DNA from: Paracamarosporium sp. OC-R06-R3
Lineage: Eukaryota > Ascomycota > Dothideomycetes > Pleosporales > Didymosphaeriaceae
Assembly (NCBI GenBank): GCA_019828545.1
Contig: JACVRA010000109.1
Coordinates: 372,001-436,000 of the forward strand
DNA length: 64,000 nt
Reading direction: 5' to 3'
Position numbers and translations under genes: made by a program. The notes under the pieces were generated by a model. It ran no database searches. It had not been told where the DNA came from and was given only the letters and a program-made list of their open reading frames with translations. This document shows, in pieces, positions 34,203-46,200 of this stretch (position 1 is its first letter; every line of letters begins with the position of its first letter).

Positions 34203-36619
34203 CTACACAATCGTAACAATCCTCTCCGCAACCTGCACCCAATGCCCATAACTCCTCAACTCCGGTGTTCCGCCTTCGCGAATCCAATCATGCTTATGAC
34301 CCTTCCCCTCTTCCTCTCCACCCCACCCCATCTTCTCCAAGTCCGTTCCCGCAAGCATGCCCTTCCATCCAGGCTCCCTCTCAATTCCGCGACCCGGCCT
34401 CTCCTTTGACCCGCAAATATATCCATACCATGCGCAATCTTCCCACACGGCGTACCCAACTCTTCTGTATTCGTTGTCTGCGCGGCCCGTAGGCACGAGC
34501 GCGAGCGACCAGACTTCAATCGGATCTTGCGGTCGGTGCTTGCTTGTAGTCGATGGTAGCTCGATGCCGGTGTTCCGCTGCGCGATGGCTAGGAACGTTA
34601 AACACGTATTCGGGGGTATCACTTCATCTGGGCGGAACGTGCCTCTGACGAGACGCCAGTTTTGGCCTCCGCTGAGGCGATTGGCGGTTGTATCTGGTGA
34701 CGTGTCGGAGAAGATGAAGTAGTCGTTTGGATGGAAGGAGCGGCTGCGGTAGGTAATGAGGTGTTTTGAGCCGTCTGCTTTGCGGGCTGTCATTTGTGGT
34801 ACCGCTTGTGCCGCTTCGCGAATTGAGAAGGGGTACATTGCGTCGACGTATCCCGTTCTCACCTGCCCGCTGATCTTCAATGTGCCAGATTTCCGCGCTG
34901 GCGTGCCCTCCACTCTTACGGAGAATATGTTGCACATCCGGTGTACGTACACAATGCCTGGGATGGGATAGACCACTGGTACCGTGACACTGACCCACGA
35001 CCAACTCGGCGCTATAGCTTCCTCGTGGCGGACACGTTTGTTCCTCTCAAGATCAAAGGCATCGGTCATGGTAGACGCGTACTCATTTTCGTGGGAAATG
35101 CTCCATAGTAGCCCGAGCCAGAGGTCCTGTTCCCATATCCCTGCGTAGTACCTTTTCTTCGTATGTCTGCTCAGCGCCTGCGCGATACCTTCAATAGCAA
35201 CCAGCCTATCTGAAGGCACAGTCATGCCGCGGTGCGTGTAATCCATCACGGCGTGCACCCAGTAGTTTAATTGGAATCTTGCACCCTGCTCTTTGGTACT
35301 TGCATCAGGTATGGAGAAAAATTCGTCGTCGTTGAATATTCCAGCTCGCACGACCTTCTGGTATCCGATGTGCCGACTCAGTCCCCCGAGGGGGGTGCGC
35401 TCGCTGCCATGCGAGGTGTTGCACTCCCAGCGGACCTGAAGACCGTCGAATATGAGCATGCGCGGAGACAAAAGCTGTTCCTGAAGCACCCAGCTTCTAC
35501 CATAAAGAGGCGGCTCTACAACTGGTCCATCAATCTGCTCCGTCCGCCCATACGAAGTAAAGAATAGACGTCGGGGTTTCATTTCGTTAGTGACGGATTC
35601 TGCACTTGCCAGTGAAGGCAGATCGACAACAAAAGGAAACTGGACCAATCCGTCTCTGTCCTTGAAACATCCTACGTCTCCCCCAGGCGCAGTTGCAGCA
35701 GCAATTTTCAAAACGGCGTTGCGGTACACGTCACACATGGTTGCTGCCTCAGCCTCCCAATCACTCTTCGAATCTTGGATAATGCACAGTGAGTCGATCC
35801 AAATATATCTGAAGCCCAGCTTCCGTGTAACATGGATCGCGTCTCGGAAGGTCTTGGACAGCATCTTCGGGTCTATGCCATTCTTGTGCTCTTCGAGGTT
35901 CTTGAGCAGTGTTCGTATGATAACGACTCTCCCCCAGCAATGACTAAGGGATATGTAGCGCCTATCGTCGCCTTCTTTAATGACTTCTTTGGTTTCAACG
36001 AGGTGGACGGCGTCGTTGGCAACGTCAATGAGTCGCGTGGGTAGCCAAGAGGTCGCAGGATCGCCAGCGCCCTGTCGACATTTATCATGGTTGTCTAGAC
36101 ATCTCTTCAACCAAAATCCACCGAGTTCGAGGCCGGCATCAGATCCCGTGCTGTCGTTGTCCATGTTCGCAGCGCGGTCGAGCGTTGCGCCTAGTTCCTC
36201 TACAACGTTTTAGACGACGAGCACTGGTACACTGATCGAAAGTTAGCGCACTCACCATCCCCAAGAAACCCATCGCAAGCAGCCAACATCCGTTTCGGGA
36301 CACGCCCGACCTTGCCCGCATTAAATGTAACGAACAGAGTAGGGAAAGGAGCATTCTTCGCTTCAATCTCAAGCACTATGTCTAACACTTCGTCATCATT
36401 TGAGAGTAGATCTCGGATCTCCCATCGGGTGGGTGAAGAGAGGATCGAGCGACAGATGGGGCACGGTTGTTCGGCTGAAGTTCTCAGCTCGCGCATGCTA
36501 TGATGTAGGACCGTTCCATGGTGAGCCCAAGCTACATTGTCGTTTCCGGTTGTGGTTGTGGAAATACTTGAAGCGGAGAAAAAGGCTTGGAAGAAAGCTT
36601 GACATTTGTTGCAGAACAT
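34203..36619 (-). CDS. HET domain protein
   Basis: Protein of 786 residues from exons 36619-36256 and 36199-34203 (56-nt intron). Residues 1-60 hold Cys pairs (CNKC; CPIC) that may bind metal. The linker ends with CLDNHDKC, and the HET domain begins YISLSHCWG (203-211), then LGFRYIWIDSLCIIQDSKSD and YGRSWVLQEQLLSPRMLIF, the full three-block signature. The C-terminal half (about 470-786) is a variable region without a recognised module, with a Gly/Lys-rich stretch near the end. The role in vegetative incompatibility or another death pathway is family inference. It has no obvious similarity to the HET gene at 27.4 kb outside the domain. Confidence 0.92.
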
Positions 36620-36861
36620 GATGACTTGTGGAGAGAGAGAGGAACTAGAGAGCTAGTGTGGGGGAAGCCCCAAAGCTTCTATGGCTACTCTTGGGGTTAG
36701 CGTAAATCCTTGTTGGGGCCAAAAACAAAGAGGCGGCGTTCTTTGCAAGAAATCAGGAATGCGGTTCCAGCACATGCATGTAAGACGATCATGATTGGCA
36801 AGTCCACATAAGCGCTTTACCATTGGCCCTTTCAGCCAGGATACGAGCGGCTGTGTTTAGC

Positions 36862-38326
36862 CTACGCCTTTTTCTTCATAGCAGTCCTTTGCGACGTGTT
36901 TGGCTTTCCCTCGTACGGCTTTTTCGACATGACATCGCGAATAATAATGCCCAAGATCCCAACATTGACAATGAAGAAAAATATACCAGAAGCCCACAGT
37001 CCTGGAACATATGTCGAATGACCGTTGAACTCTAGTTGGAAACCTTGTTGCAGCCAGAATATCTTCGCTTGGTCAGCTCATTGGTTGATCACATCGATTT
37101 GAAGAACGAACCTGGCCAAGTACCCAAAAAAGAAGAGCTGATATACCCACTAGACGGGACTGTAGCAAGGTCGACTCAGGTAGATAATAGGGCAGGAACA
37201 TCATGTACCAGAGGAAGTACTAAAACTTTATCAGTTCATGCGAGATACTCTTGTTTGGCGTACGAACCTGGCTTGTGCAGACCTTGTTGAAGGCTACAAA
37301 TGCAAATGTCTGAGCGAGCATGGTCGATGGCAGGTCTTTCTTACCCAAAACCAAAGGAATGAACACAGCGCTGAGGAGGAGTTGTGGCAGGAAAGCCAAG
37401 CGTTCGAGTTCCATCGATGGCTGAGCGATTACTTCTGCATCGAATTTGGGAGAGGAATTCAGATAGAGTAGGGTGCTATATGGCGAGAAGTTGTGCCGAT
37501 GATCAATCCTGATCAGGTGGTAGAAATAGCTGTGTTCTAGGAAAGGCCAACCATACCTTTCTTTCGTTAGAATTGCATTGTCCAGGGAAAGTACGGCAAC
37601 TTACGAGAGGTACATAATCACATTCAGTCCCATAAACGTGGCGAAACTGCACACAGCCAAAATAAGCCTTTGTAAGTTTAGAAAGGAAACTACCTGGCTC
37701 CCAAGGGACGCAGAAACAGTTGACCTGCTGCTTCTTTGCTCCTTTATCTGTTCATTATCGAGCCACCAAACGATAGATGCGGCATAAATGAATGGGTATA
37801 TCTTGAAGTGGACTGCGAAGCCAAGAAGAAAACCAGAAAGCGCAATGCGTTTTGCCAATACCGCCCACAGAAGAGCGGTCACAAAGACGCCGAGTAGGCC
37901 CTCGGAGCTACCACGTGTGCTGATAGTGGCGACCATAGGATTCAAAAGCCAAATGCTAGCATATCTCAATGCTCTTTCTTGGGACATAGTGTGGTAACTT
38001 CGCAGGATGCGGAACATCATCCAGCCAGCAACGATATCGCCGACAGCAAAGAGAATCTTTCCGAATGAGAACCAGAAGCCTGGCCATGTCGTGGGATATA
38101 TGAGCCATGCTAGTAGTGGGGTGTATCTGTACGTATCCCGATCATAAGGTGATTGCCCTTGTGCGATGAAGCGGGCTGCATCAGTGAAGACGAAATAGTC
38201 AATGTCGGTGTATTTCATGGGCGAATATGCATCTTGGAATAGCCCGTATACCAAGAAGATAGCTCTCAGGAGAGCGGCGGCGGAGAACACTGCGCGTGCA
38301 CTGTCAAAGAAAGCCGCGAGTGCCAT
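36862..38326 (-). CDS. GPI14: GPI mannosyltransferase 1 (PIG-M)
   Basis: ER membrane enzyme that adds the first α-1,4-mannose to the GPI anchor precursor from dolichol-phosphate mannose. Four exons: 38326-37605, 37556-37268, 37219-37112 and 37062-36862; 439 residues. The lumenal catalytic DxD is in [16 protein letters not shown] (Asp41, Asp43), followed by [16 protein letters not shown]. Multi-span helices, the AVHFKIYP motif, the [23 protein letters not shown] block and QYFLWYM near the C-terminus are family hallmarks. The protein ends in basic residues (AMKKKA). An open frame extends upstream to 38464 but the ATG at 38326 (MALAAFF) fits the family. It is divergent from the TRAX-like gene. 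GPI anchoring feeds cell-wall proteins, so the gene is likely essential. Confidence 0.95.
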
Positions 38327-38579
38327 GTCTTGGCGTGATCGAATGATAGAAGAGACAAAAGCAAAACCATCAAGCACAGATGATTCCCAAACACAGGGAC
38401 ATAAGCGGGACTGTGGACGAAGCCTTGATGGGGAGCGAGTGAGGATGGTGATGGGAAGCCACACTGTGCATTGCAGGGACGTTGGGTACCGAGGATGCTA
38501 TGCCGCATTGAGATTGGCTCCTTCCACTAACCACTCGAGTGTTTGCTTGACGTAGACTCAACTGTGCAAGCCTGCAACC
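38327..38579. promoter_or_regulatory. Bidirectional promoter region (PIG-M / TRAX-like)
   Basis: 253 bases separate the start codons of two divergent genes, so their promoters must share or overlap this interval. No TATA box is obvious. Inference from spacing only. Confidence 0.55.
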
Positions 38580-39590
38580 ATGGGTCCTAAACGCTCGCGA
38601 GACGGAGCAATGAAGGAAGGGAAGGCTGACAAGTACGAGCAGGTGGCATCGCCGTTCATGACGATGTTCGAGGGTTTCCGCGCAGAGCTGGACGAGCACC
38701 ACGATCGACGCGAGAGGATCATCAAAGCGTCGCGCGACACTACTGCTGCAAGCAAGAAGATGTATGTTGATACGATTGAATGAGTATTCGTTCTCTATTG
38801 CTGACACATACTCTAGTATCTTCACTTTACAGAGGTCAGCGTTCGCAATGGACAACGCTTTTACACCATTGCTGACAAGATTAGGGTGCGGACGCTTGGT
38901 CAACCAGTCCCTCCGTTCGTTGACAAAGGCAACGCACAGTACTGGGACTCCATTAAGTATCAGTACCAGCAGATCGCTGCCGATGTCCAGGGCCTGAATG
39001 CTTTCCGATACCCCCAGATCACGGGAGGCAACCAAGAATTCATGGAAGCACTGAGCTTCCAGCACTACCTTGAAACACAAACTCTCATATCTTACGATGA
39101 ATCCAGAGCGTATATAGCTTCCATGAGCGGTAGCGATGGAGCAGTACTATTGACCCCGGAGGACTACATTCTCGGCATCTTCGACATGGTGGGCGAGCTG
39201 ATGCGTTTCTCAATCACGGCCATGGCCACGAATGGCAAACTCCCAGCGGGTAAGCCGAAGAAAGAACCGAAAGCCAGCCAAGAGTCGAAAGGAGACCAAG
39301 AAGACGCCGACCAGATGGATGTTGACGAGCAGTCGGCCGCGTCGAAGCAAACCGAAGAGCCGCGCAATGTCCTTTCAGACCTCCGTGCACTGCGACTTCA
39401 GCTCGAGATGTTCGAGCCAGGAGGCGGAAAGTTTGCAGTAGACGTGAGGAAGAAGGCCGATGTCATGAGGGAGTGTGTGGACAAGGTGGAGAAGGCATTG
39501 TACGGTCTGACAGTACGCGGCACAGAGCGGCCGAAGGGGTGGGTGCCCGACGTAAGAGAGGAGAGGCGGCCCGAGGTCGAGAGCTACTAG
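38580..39590 (+). CDS. Translin-family protein, TRAX-like
   Basis: Single-stranded nucleic-acid-binding protein related to translin-associated factor X, the catalytic subunit of the C3PO ribonuclease. Exons: 38580-38761, 38817-38834 (18 nt) and 38885-39590; 301 residues. Family features: FRAELDEHHDRRERIIKASR, then SKKIIFTLQR spanning the tiny exon, and the TRAX-type sequence EFMEALSFQHYLETQTLIS with acidic residues at the positions of the TRAX active site, and EDYILGIFDMVGELMRF with its conserved Asp/Glu. An insert rich in Lys/Glu/Asp (about 185-225) separates the last helices and replaces a linker of the animal protein. No translin partner gene is in this window. Retention of the acids suggests nuclease competence; this is inference. 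Confidence 0.9.
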
Positions 39591-39997
39591 GCTACGGCAG
39601 GAGGTTTACGGGCTGGGTGCTGCATGCGAAGTAGTTGCAGATAGTGAATCACGTGCGTGTGGCTGGGTGTGGCGGTGCAGGCGCGCTTTCCCACAGTGCG
39701 GAGATGACGAAGTGGTACTCATTCCCATCGGCTTCACCCGCACCAGCACGAGTGACTCCCACATCGCTCGCCCGCGTCATGCTCCTGATACCCGCAATCG
39801 CTCAGCCTCTGCGCCATAGCTGCGCAGGCCGAATGCCCGCACCCTGAGCCGGCCACCCTCGCAGACGAGTTGTCCTGGCGCCCAACAATCGCCCGTTCTG
39901 AGCCAGCTGCTCCCGCCATTCCTATACAGATCCTCTACCACCAAACACACTTCTTGCCGCATCCCCATCACTCGCTAAACCAGCCGCCGCCGCGACC
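39591..39997. other. Intergenic
   Basis: About 400 GC-rich bases between two same-strand genes. Long overlapping frames on both strands reflect base composition; no gene is supported. Confidence 0.5.
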
Positions 39998-41403
39998 ATG
40001 CGGCGCAACACGTTCCCGCCCCGGCCTCGGCCTGACGAGAGCCGCCTGCGCGCCCCCGAGCCGCCCAAGCGCAAGATATTCAACTGCATCGTCGACGACT
40101 CGGCGTTGATCGCAGGCGCCAAGAAGAGCACCCGCGACGGCATCCGCAAGTGGATCACCCAGGACGCCATACGTCTTTTCGTGCCCCTCCACAGTGACGC
40201 TCCCTTGCCCCTCCCCATGATACACACTAACGTGACACAGCGCTTACCCAGCTCAACCACCTCAAGACCGGACAGGAGCGCTACAACGCCGACGCCCGCG
40301 ATGCCCTCAAGTGGCTCGACGACGTGACCTCGTCGCAGTCCATCGGCGACCGTATCGTGCTCGAGGGTGCCGAGGAAGCATACAACACCTGGGCTGAGGT
40401 AGAGCAGTTCATGCTGCCGGAGACGCTCCTTTCCATGGAGTCCAGCGATTCGGAAGACGAAGACGACGAGGACGAGTACCGCGAGGATCTAGAAAGCTCC
40501 TTCAACGTGCTCGATATCTCCGACGGCACCTCTATGAGCAGTGTCGACCAGTCCCCAAAAAACCGCACGACCGAGCCAGATCTCCCTCTGGCCAATGGAC
40601 TCGCTAATGAGAAGGTACAGAACAGCAAGAGTGCTTCGGCTGTGGTCGAGTCGCCGACCCGCACTGCACGCAACAGCACCGAGCTCACACGCGGAGAGAA
40701 GTCACCCAAGAACAACTTCCCGCATAGTCTCCGTCCACTCTTCAACCACATTTTGTGGCGCATTCACCAGGAGAGCAACCCCGATGCTGCTCTTGACAAC
40801 TTCATCCTCCTTACGAACGACCCGACTAACCAGACAATAGCTCAAAAATTTGGCATTAGAGCCAAGCGCTTAGAGCAACTCCGTGATGCCGTTATGCGCG
40901 AGGACCGAGAGTTCAAAAACCATCTGACGGTCTACAAAAAGGAAACTGAAGAACATGCGTTGAAGAAGGAATCAGAACTGGAGCCTAAGCCAACCCAACG
41001 TCCCAAGTCCAGCCACTCTGCCGCGAGCAAGCCCGTCATTGACTCGGACGATGAGGACTATGTACTTATCAAGAACGCGCCTCGCGGTCCGGCTAACAGC
41101 AGCAATAACCAGCGCGTGTTCGACCCGAACGAATTCGGTCGTACAACTCAACAACATTCCCCTCGCGGTGGTCGCGGTAATTTTGCATCTCGTGGACGTG
41201 GTGGACCTATGCGTGGCGGTCGAGGAGCATTTGCGGGTCGTGGACGTGGTGGAGCTTACGTTCCACCTGCACCCTCGTTCCAACCGCAACCCACTCCTCG
41301 TCACGACCCCAATCAACCGATTGACCCCGATTCATTCACGCGCCCTGCAACTCGTGGCAGTCCTATGCGCGGCGGCCGCAGGACATTGTGGGAGCCCAAC
41401 TGA
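39998..41403 (+). CDS. PIN-like domain protein with RGG tail
   Basis: Protein of 452 residues from exons 39998-40193 and 40241-41403 (47-nt intron). The N-terminus reads KIFNCIVDDSALIAGAKKS, then a helix and VPLHTLTQLNHLKTG, a pattern of β-strand, acidic residue and helices that matches PIN-type nuclease folds (as in SMG5/6 and fungal relatives). An acidic Ser-rich linker (SSDSEDEDDEDEYRED) follows, then a helical block (LRPLFNHILWRIHQESNPDAA) that also looks conserved, and a C-terminal region with repeated GGRG, RGRGG and MRGGR motifs, typical of RNA-binding tails that can be arginine-methylated. An RNA-processing role is inferred. It lies 407 bp after the TRAX-like gene, another RNA-nuclease relative, but the link may be chance. 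Confidence 0.8.
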
Positions 41404-42196
41404 GGGTGCACAACTCCCTGCGGTATGATGCTATCTTGCACACGCCGAACATGTTCCTTACTTGTCTTCCGGATGAGCTTCTTTCTCAAAGTGCTCAGGA
41501 CGTACATACATGAAACCTGAAAGAGGCGCGCAATTATTTAACCTCAGCTTGTGGCCACACCGGGACCGCGTGAAAACAACATAGGAGCTTTCAGGACGCA
41601 TATGGAAATTCCATTGCGTGTCCTTGATTTCGTAACATCAGGGTCGTCAAAAAAGCCAACCTTCGCTCTTTGATACAGGTCATCCTATCCGGCACCTACC
41701 ACTTATCATAATGGCCGTCTACTGGTACCATGTGGAAACGTTGTGGGAATGAGAATTCAATCTTTGCGACAGTGTCCGTGCGACGGAAGGCACGACTTAG
41801 ACTGTCAATCGTGTGAGACGGTTCGTGGAACACATCAACAAGAGAATGTTTTGAAGTTGTAATGTTTGTGTGGGCTGTAATCTCTTGGCGTCTTTGATTT
41901 TTTGTCTTTGGAGGATTCACAATTGCTATGCTTAATCATTTGGGTACACGTGTTAGTGTCTTACCTGCAATGGCACGCACCAATACTACCTGTATGCAGC
42001 AGCAGCAGCAATGCGAGTTGTTTTCTAGACCCATCTTCGTTTTTCTGATCGTATGACGAACATGACTGATAACGCCCAGGTGCATCTCTCGGAGAGAGCG
42101 ACAGAACTGAACCTAGTGATTGCTACTGATTGATACCCAAATCCTCAGACCACTTTCAAGCCAACATCTCACGTCGTCGTCACCTCACCACCAACC

Positions 42197-42199
<3 letters not shown>

Positions 42200-42230
<31 letters not shown>
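42200..42230 (+). repeat. (CA)n microsatellite
   Basis: An uninterrupted CA/AC run of 31 bases. Likely length-polymorphic between strains. Confidence 0.95.
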
Positions 42231-42233
<3 letters not shown>

Positions 42234-42300
42234 CCAAATGCAATACTTAACTCAGCCGCACAGGTGGCCTTGCTTCGTATCCAGCACCCGACCGAGTCCA

Positions 42301-42340
42301 GATCCAGTCCATGCCCAGATCCAGTCCATGCCCAGATCCA
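42301..42340 (+). repeat. 17-nt tandem repeat
   Basis: Unit gatccagtccatgccca at 42301-42317 and again exactly at 42318-42334, followed by the first six bases of a third unit. Confidence 0.9.
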
Positions 42341-42778
42341 GATTTACATCCATCTATGCAACGCAAGCGCATACATGCACGAGCGGGACTGGCGCTCCAT
42401 ACAACCTGGATCTCGGTTCCCCCTACTATTCCCGGACCCGACCCGACGACGGCGAGGTGAGATGTCTAAATGCCGAACCTCGTCTCGCCTCATGCATAAT
42501 ACACGCAGCATTCCATATTTCGGTTCTGCAGGCGATGCCGCCGCAGCAGGGTCCAGAAGGTATGTGCCATGCGTATACGAGCGAGATGTCTCTCGCGTAG
42601 GGGCGTCGTGCATACACGACGATAAGCTAGATGGGTGCCAATGCGTGGTGGTTGGCTGTTTTTGGCGCTGGGAAGACGCTTCTGGGTATTGAATTCTCAA
42701 TTGGGAGGGGTGGGTCTTGACCTTTTGGGATGTGGCGTGGGGGAGGGTACGGAGGGCGGACCGTAAGATGTGCATCTT

Positions 42779-42808
42779 GGGCCGGCTGGGGCTGGGCCGG
42801 CTGGGGCT
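42779..42808 (+). repeat. 15-nt GC-rich tandem repeat
   Basis: Unit gggccggctggggct twice in succession, followed by a G-run. A G-rich strand of this kind could form a quadruplex; inference only. Confidence 0.85.
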
Positions 42809-43206
42809 GGGGGGCCTGGTGTGTTGTGCGTGCGGGTTCCAGAATGTTGGTCAGGGGCGAATGCACGTGGGGACCTGGTTGGGATGGACTGAGGACGGGA
42901 GATGTTCAGTGAAGGAGGAAACGGCGTGAGTTAGACATAAATCCGCTCTTCGATGGATCTTCATAATTATGGTGTTTGTGAATGATTTTAAATGTGGGTG
43001 TTAAAAACGTTGGATATTTGTGGATTCGACAGATAGTTTTGTAATGTACGGTCTTCTCTGCAACACATATTACATTATGAAACCCGCTCCAACCCATTAT
43101 GCTGCCCATATTATGTACCTTGTTATCTAATCTAATGTTCGTGACGAAGCCGTTTTCATTATATCCCGTAAATCTGAAATTTCAAACACACCTTCTCCGA
43201 AACTTG

Positions 43207-46200
43207 TTAAAACAGTCCCAGTGCAAACTGTAAACTCGTCAGTCAAACTCTTTCAACGTTCACATAACAAAGAAAATACTCACAGGCAGCAAAGCATGGC
43301 ATCCAACTTGGTTTGCAAGTGGCACAATGGCTGCAAAATCGCTGATCATCCAGCCTCTGGGGGCGAAGGATGCGCAGTAAATCATGCCTCCAATGATGGG
43401 TAGCAGGAAAAGATACATCCACTTGAAGTCACGCACGATGCGGTCGAGACCGACGCGGAACCCGGATTCAGTTAACTCCTTGGCTGTAGCGGTCCACTCG
43501 ATGCGCACACTGAAGAAATGGCAAAAAATAGCTTTGAGGAGATGGAAGGAGATGCCGCCAAAGAATAAGAGGAAAAACCTGTGCGTGATCAGTGAGTGTG
43601 GTCGGGAAGAGTGGACAAGGGGAGTGGCTTACGGCATCCACTTGATGGTCTCGACGAGCGACCAGAAAAATGTCTTCTGGCCAAGGCGGTGGCGCAACAT
43701 GGCGTATGCGAGTGGCGAGAGGACGTTAAAGACGACGGCCATTCCGACAAAGATCTTCCAGCTCGTGATATAGAATTGATCGACATCATCTGTAAACCAA
43801 CCAACGACGCAGTAGTTGGCTAGTGAGAGCGGGATGGCGGATGCGATTGCGTAGTAGGTTCCGATGTATGCAAGGATAGTCATCTTGGACGTAACTTTGA
43901 TTGGGCTCCATAGGAATTTCCAGAAGAGCGGGGTGATGGGACCACGACGTGGCCACTTGATGATGGGGTTGAAGACAAGCTCGTTGCCTGGTGTGAATGC
44001 AGTTAGTATATGTCTACTTAATGCGTAGAGTTTCAAGGGTTACTCACATCCGTAAGCGTATTTCTCCCATCTAGCAAGCTCGTCATATACCGTGAGTGAC
44101 ACACCTTCCTTGAAACCGCCATTGTGGTAGGTAGCAAGACGCACAACAAACTTGTTGATCTGTAGCCGGAGACTGACATCGAAATCTTCCGAGACGTGAT
44201 GCTCAGACCAAAACTTGGTCATACCGTCCTCTTCGAATGCGATGCTCTGAATGGCTTTCCAACGGATAAATGTGTTGTGCCCAACAAAAGGCGCACAGTC
44301 TCCGTTACCTACGGCATATTGAATGGAAGTGTACACCAGGTCAGTGAAGTACGTAATGCCGTTCTCGAATACGTTGTTCACGACCTGCATGATGCCACTC
44401 GCATGCTGAATTAGAGCGACTTCAGGGCTCTCGTGCATCTCAAGCGCGCCGTAGAGCAGACAGTCCTCGGGGACACGAGTGTCAGAATCAACAATCAGGA
44501 TGATCTCACCCATGCGAATATTGCCAGCAGCCCAGGTACGGCCCTCGTCTTTCTCGAGCATGGTGTTCATGGCCTTCTCATACAGTTCGTCTTCGTCTTC
44601 AACCGTAAGTTCTTCAGTTGAACAGCCACGTTCGCGAGCCCGTTCTTCCAAAAGTCGAAGGAGTTCGTCTTCCACGCGCAACGAAAAGTCAAGGCAGTAG
44701 TTCATGTTAGACGCTTTTTTGAAGTGCCCTGCACGAATGAACACCGGTTCTGTGTCTGGGCCCTTTTCGGTGTCATCGTCCTTCTTTTTCGAGAACCATC
44801 CGCTTTTCTCGACCTTGTGTTCGTGATGCTTCGGGCGAGCGACCCAACCGATGTTGTTTAGCTCATAAAATGCTTTACGTGCCTCTTGCAGCTCGGGAGG
44901 AACACAGCGCATGCCATCTTCATTGACGAATATTGACGCAGTGCCGCCTTGTTGCTCATAGTACCTCACGGCTGCCAGGAGAGAGGTCACAGTGGGAATA
45001 ATGACACCTTTCAAACCTTCTTTGTAAACAGGCATTTGAATGGTCACGTGTGGGAGTTCATAGTCTTGATGCCGCATTCGCTTTGGCTTGAGGCCTGTTA
45101 CATTGTTAGCCGCGTTCAGCTTGATCACGCTACGAATCAGATTGGAAAATTGAGTATTTTTTTTTTCGCCCGATATTCGTCCAATTTTGAGCAGTACCTT
45201 GCAGACAAAATGTGATGCGTCGCTGTAGAAACTGCGCGTGGGGCATGTGGCGTGATCAAATCACGGTCTTATCGAAGAAGGAAGGGGATGTACCTGAGTA
45301 GTAAAGACTATTTCCTTGAAGAGCCGAAAGAGGACCAAAAAGCTGGCCGAGAGATCCGCCAATGACGATGAAGAAGAACTAAGCATTTGTTAGTAGGGCT
45401 CTTGATGTTTGACTCGCAATGAGACCACAAATGGTATAAAGAGACGAGCTCGTGTTGCGCAACCGCCAATCAGCCACCACTTGGGTCAGCTGTGCACCAT
45501 CGCACTAATGGCTGGACGAAAACAACCTACCAGTGAGAACGAAGCAAACAGTGGGATAGTGGCAACCTTGTTCCAACGTCAGTTTTCTGTTCGACTGTTC
45601 GTTGTCCACTACATACCAATGCAAAGCGAATCATGCCCCCATCGAGACGAAATTCAGTAAGCAACTGCGACGCTGTTAGAAAATCTTGATGCGACAAGCG
45701 AAAGAAGACAAACCTTTGCAACACAGGCCATTTCGACTACTATGACCAAAACCTACGTTATATTAGTGGTGACGGCAGAAACCCAGGCCGCGAGCAACAT
45801 ACCATGGCTATGCCAATAGTCACAGCGTGCACCAAGAGAAATTCTCGTTCCGGCAGCTCAGCCTCCTTCACTGGATCATAAGCTTGATCCCCTAGCTCCT
45901 CAACTTCAAGGGCCCTATCAATAACACCGATCTTCTCGCTCATCTCGGAAGGCAGGCCTCCTGCTAACGGTGCAGATATGGGAAACAAGGATGTCCTCGC
46001 CCCACCAAGAGACCCTGACGGTGGAGAAGGCATTGGCTGTGGAGTTTGCTGATGTAGCGGTGTTGGATTGTGGGAAGGGATATGCGAACCCCAGACCAGT
46101 CCAAGAAGTCGCGTCTCGACATCAGTTCCATGAGCCACTACACAAGGTTAGCATGCCGAGCCCATGCATATGTTTAGAGTCTTAGAAGCGATCACTTACA

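Larger units (their letters stand above)
41404..43206. other. Intergenic with minisatellites
   Basis: About 1.8 kb without a supported gene. It contains an AC dinucleotide run and two short tandem repeats listed separately. Overlapping open frames at 42120-42775 on both strands are caused by the repeats and GC-rich sequence. Confidence 0.5.
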
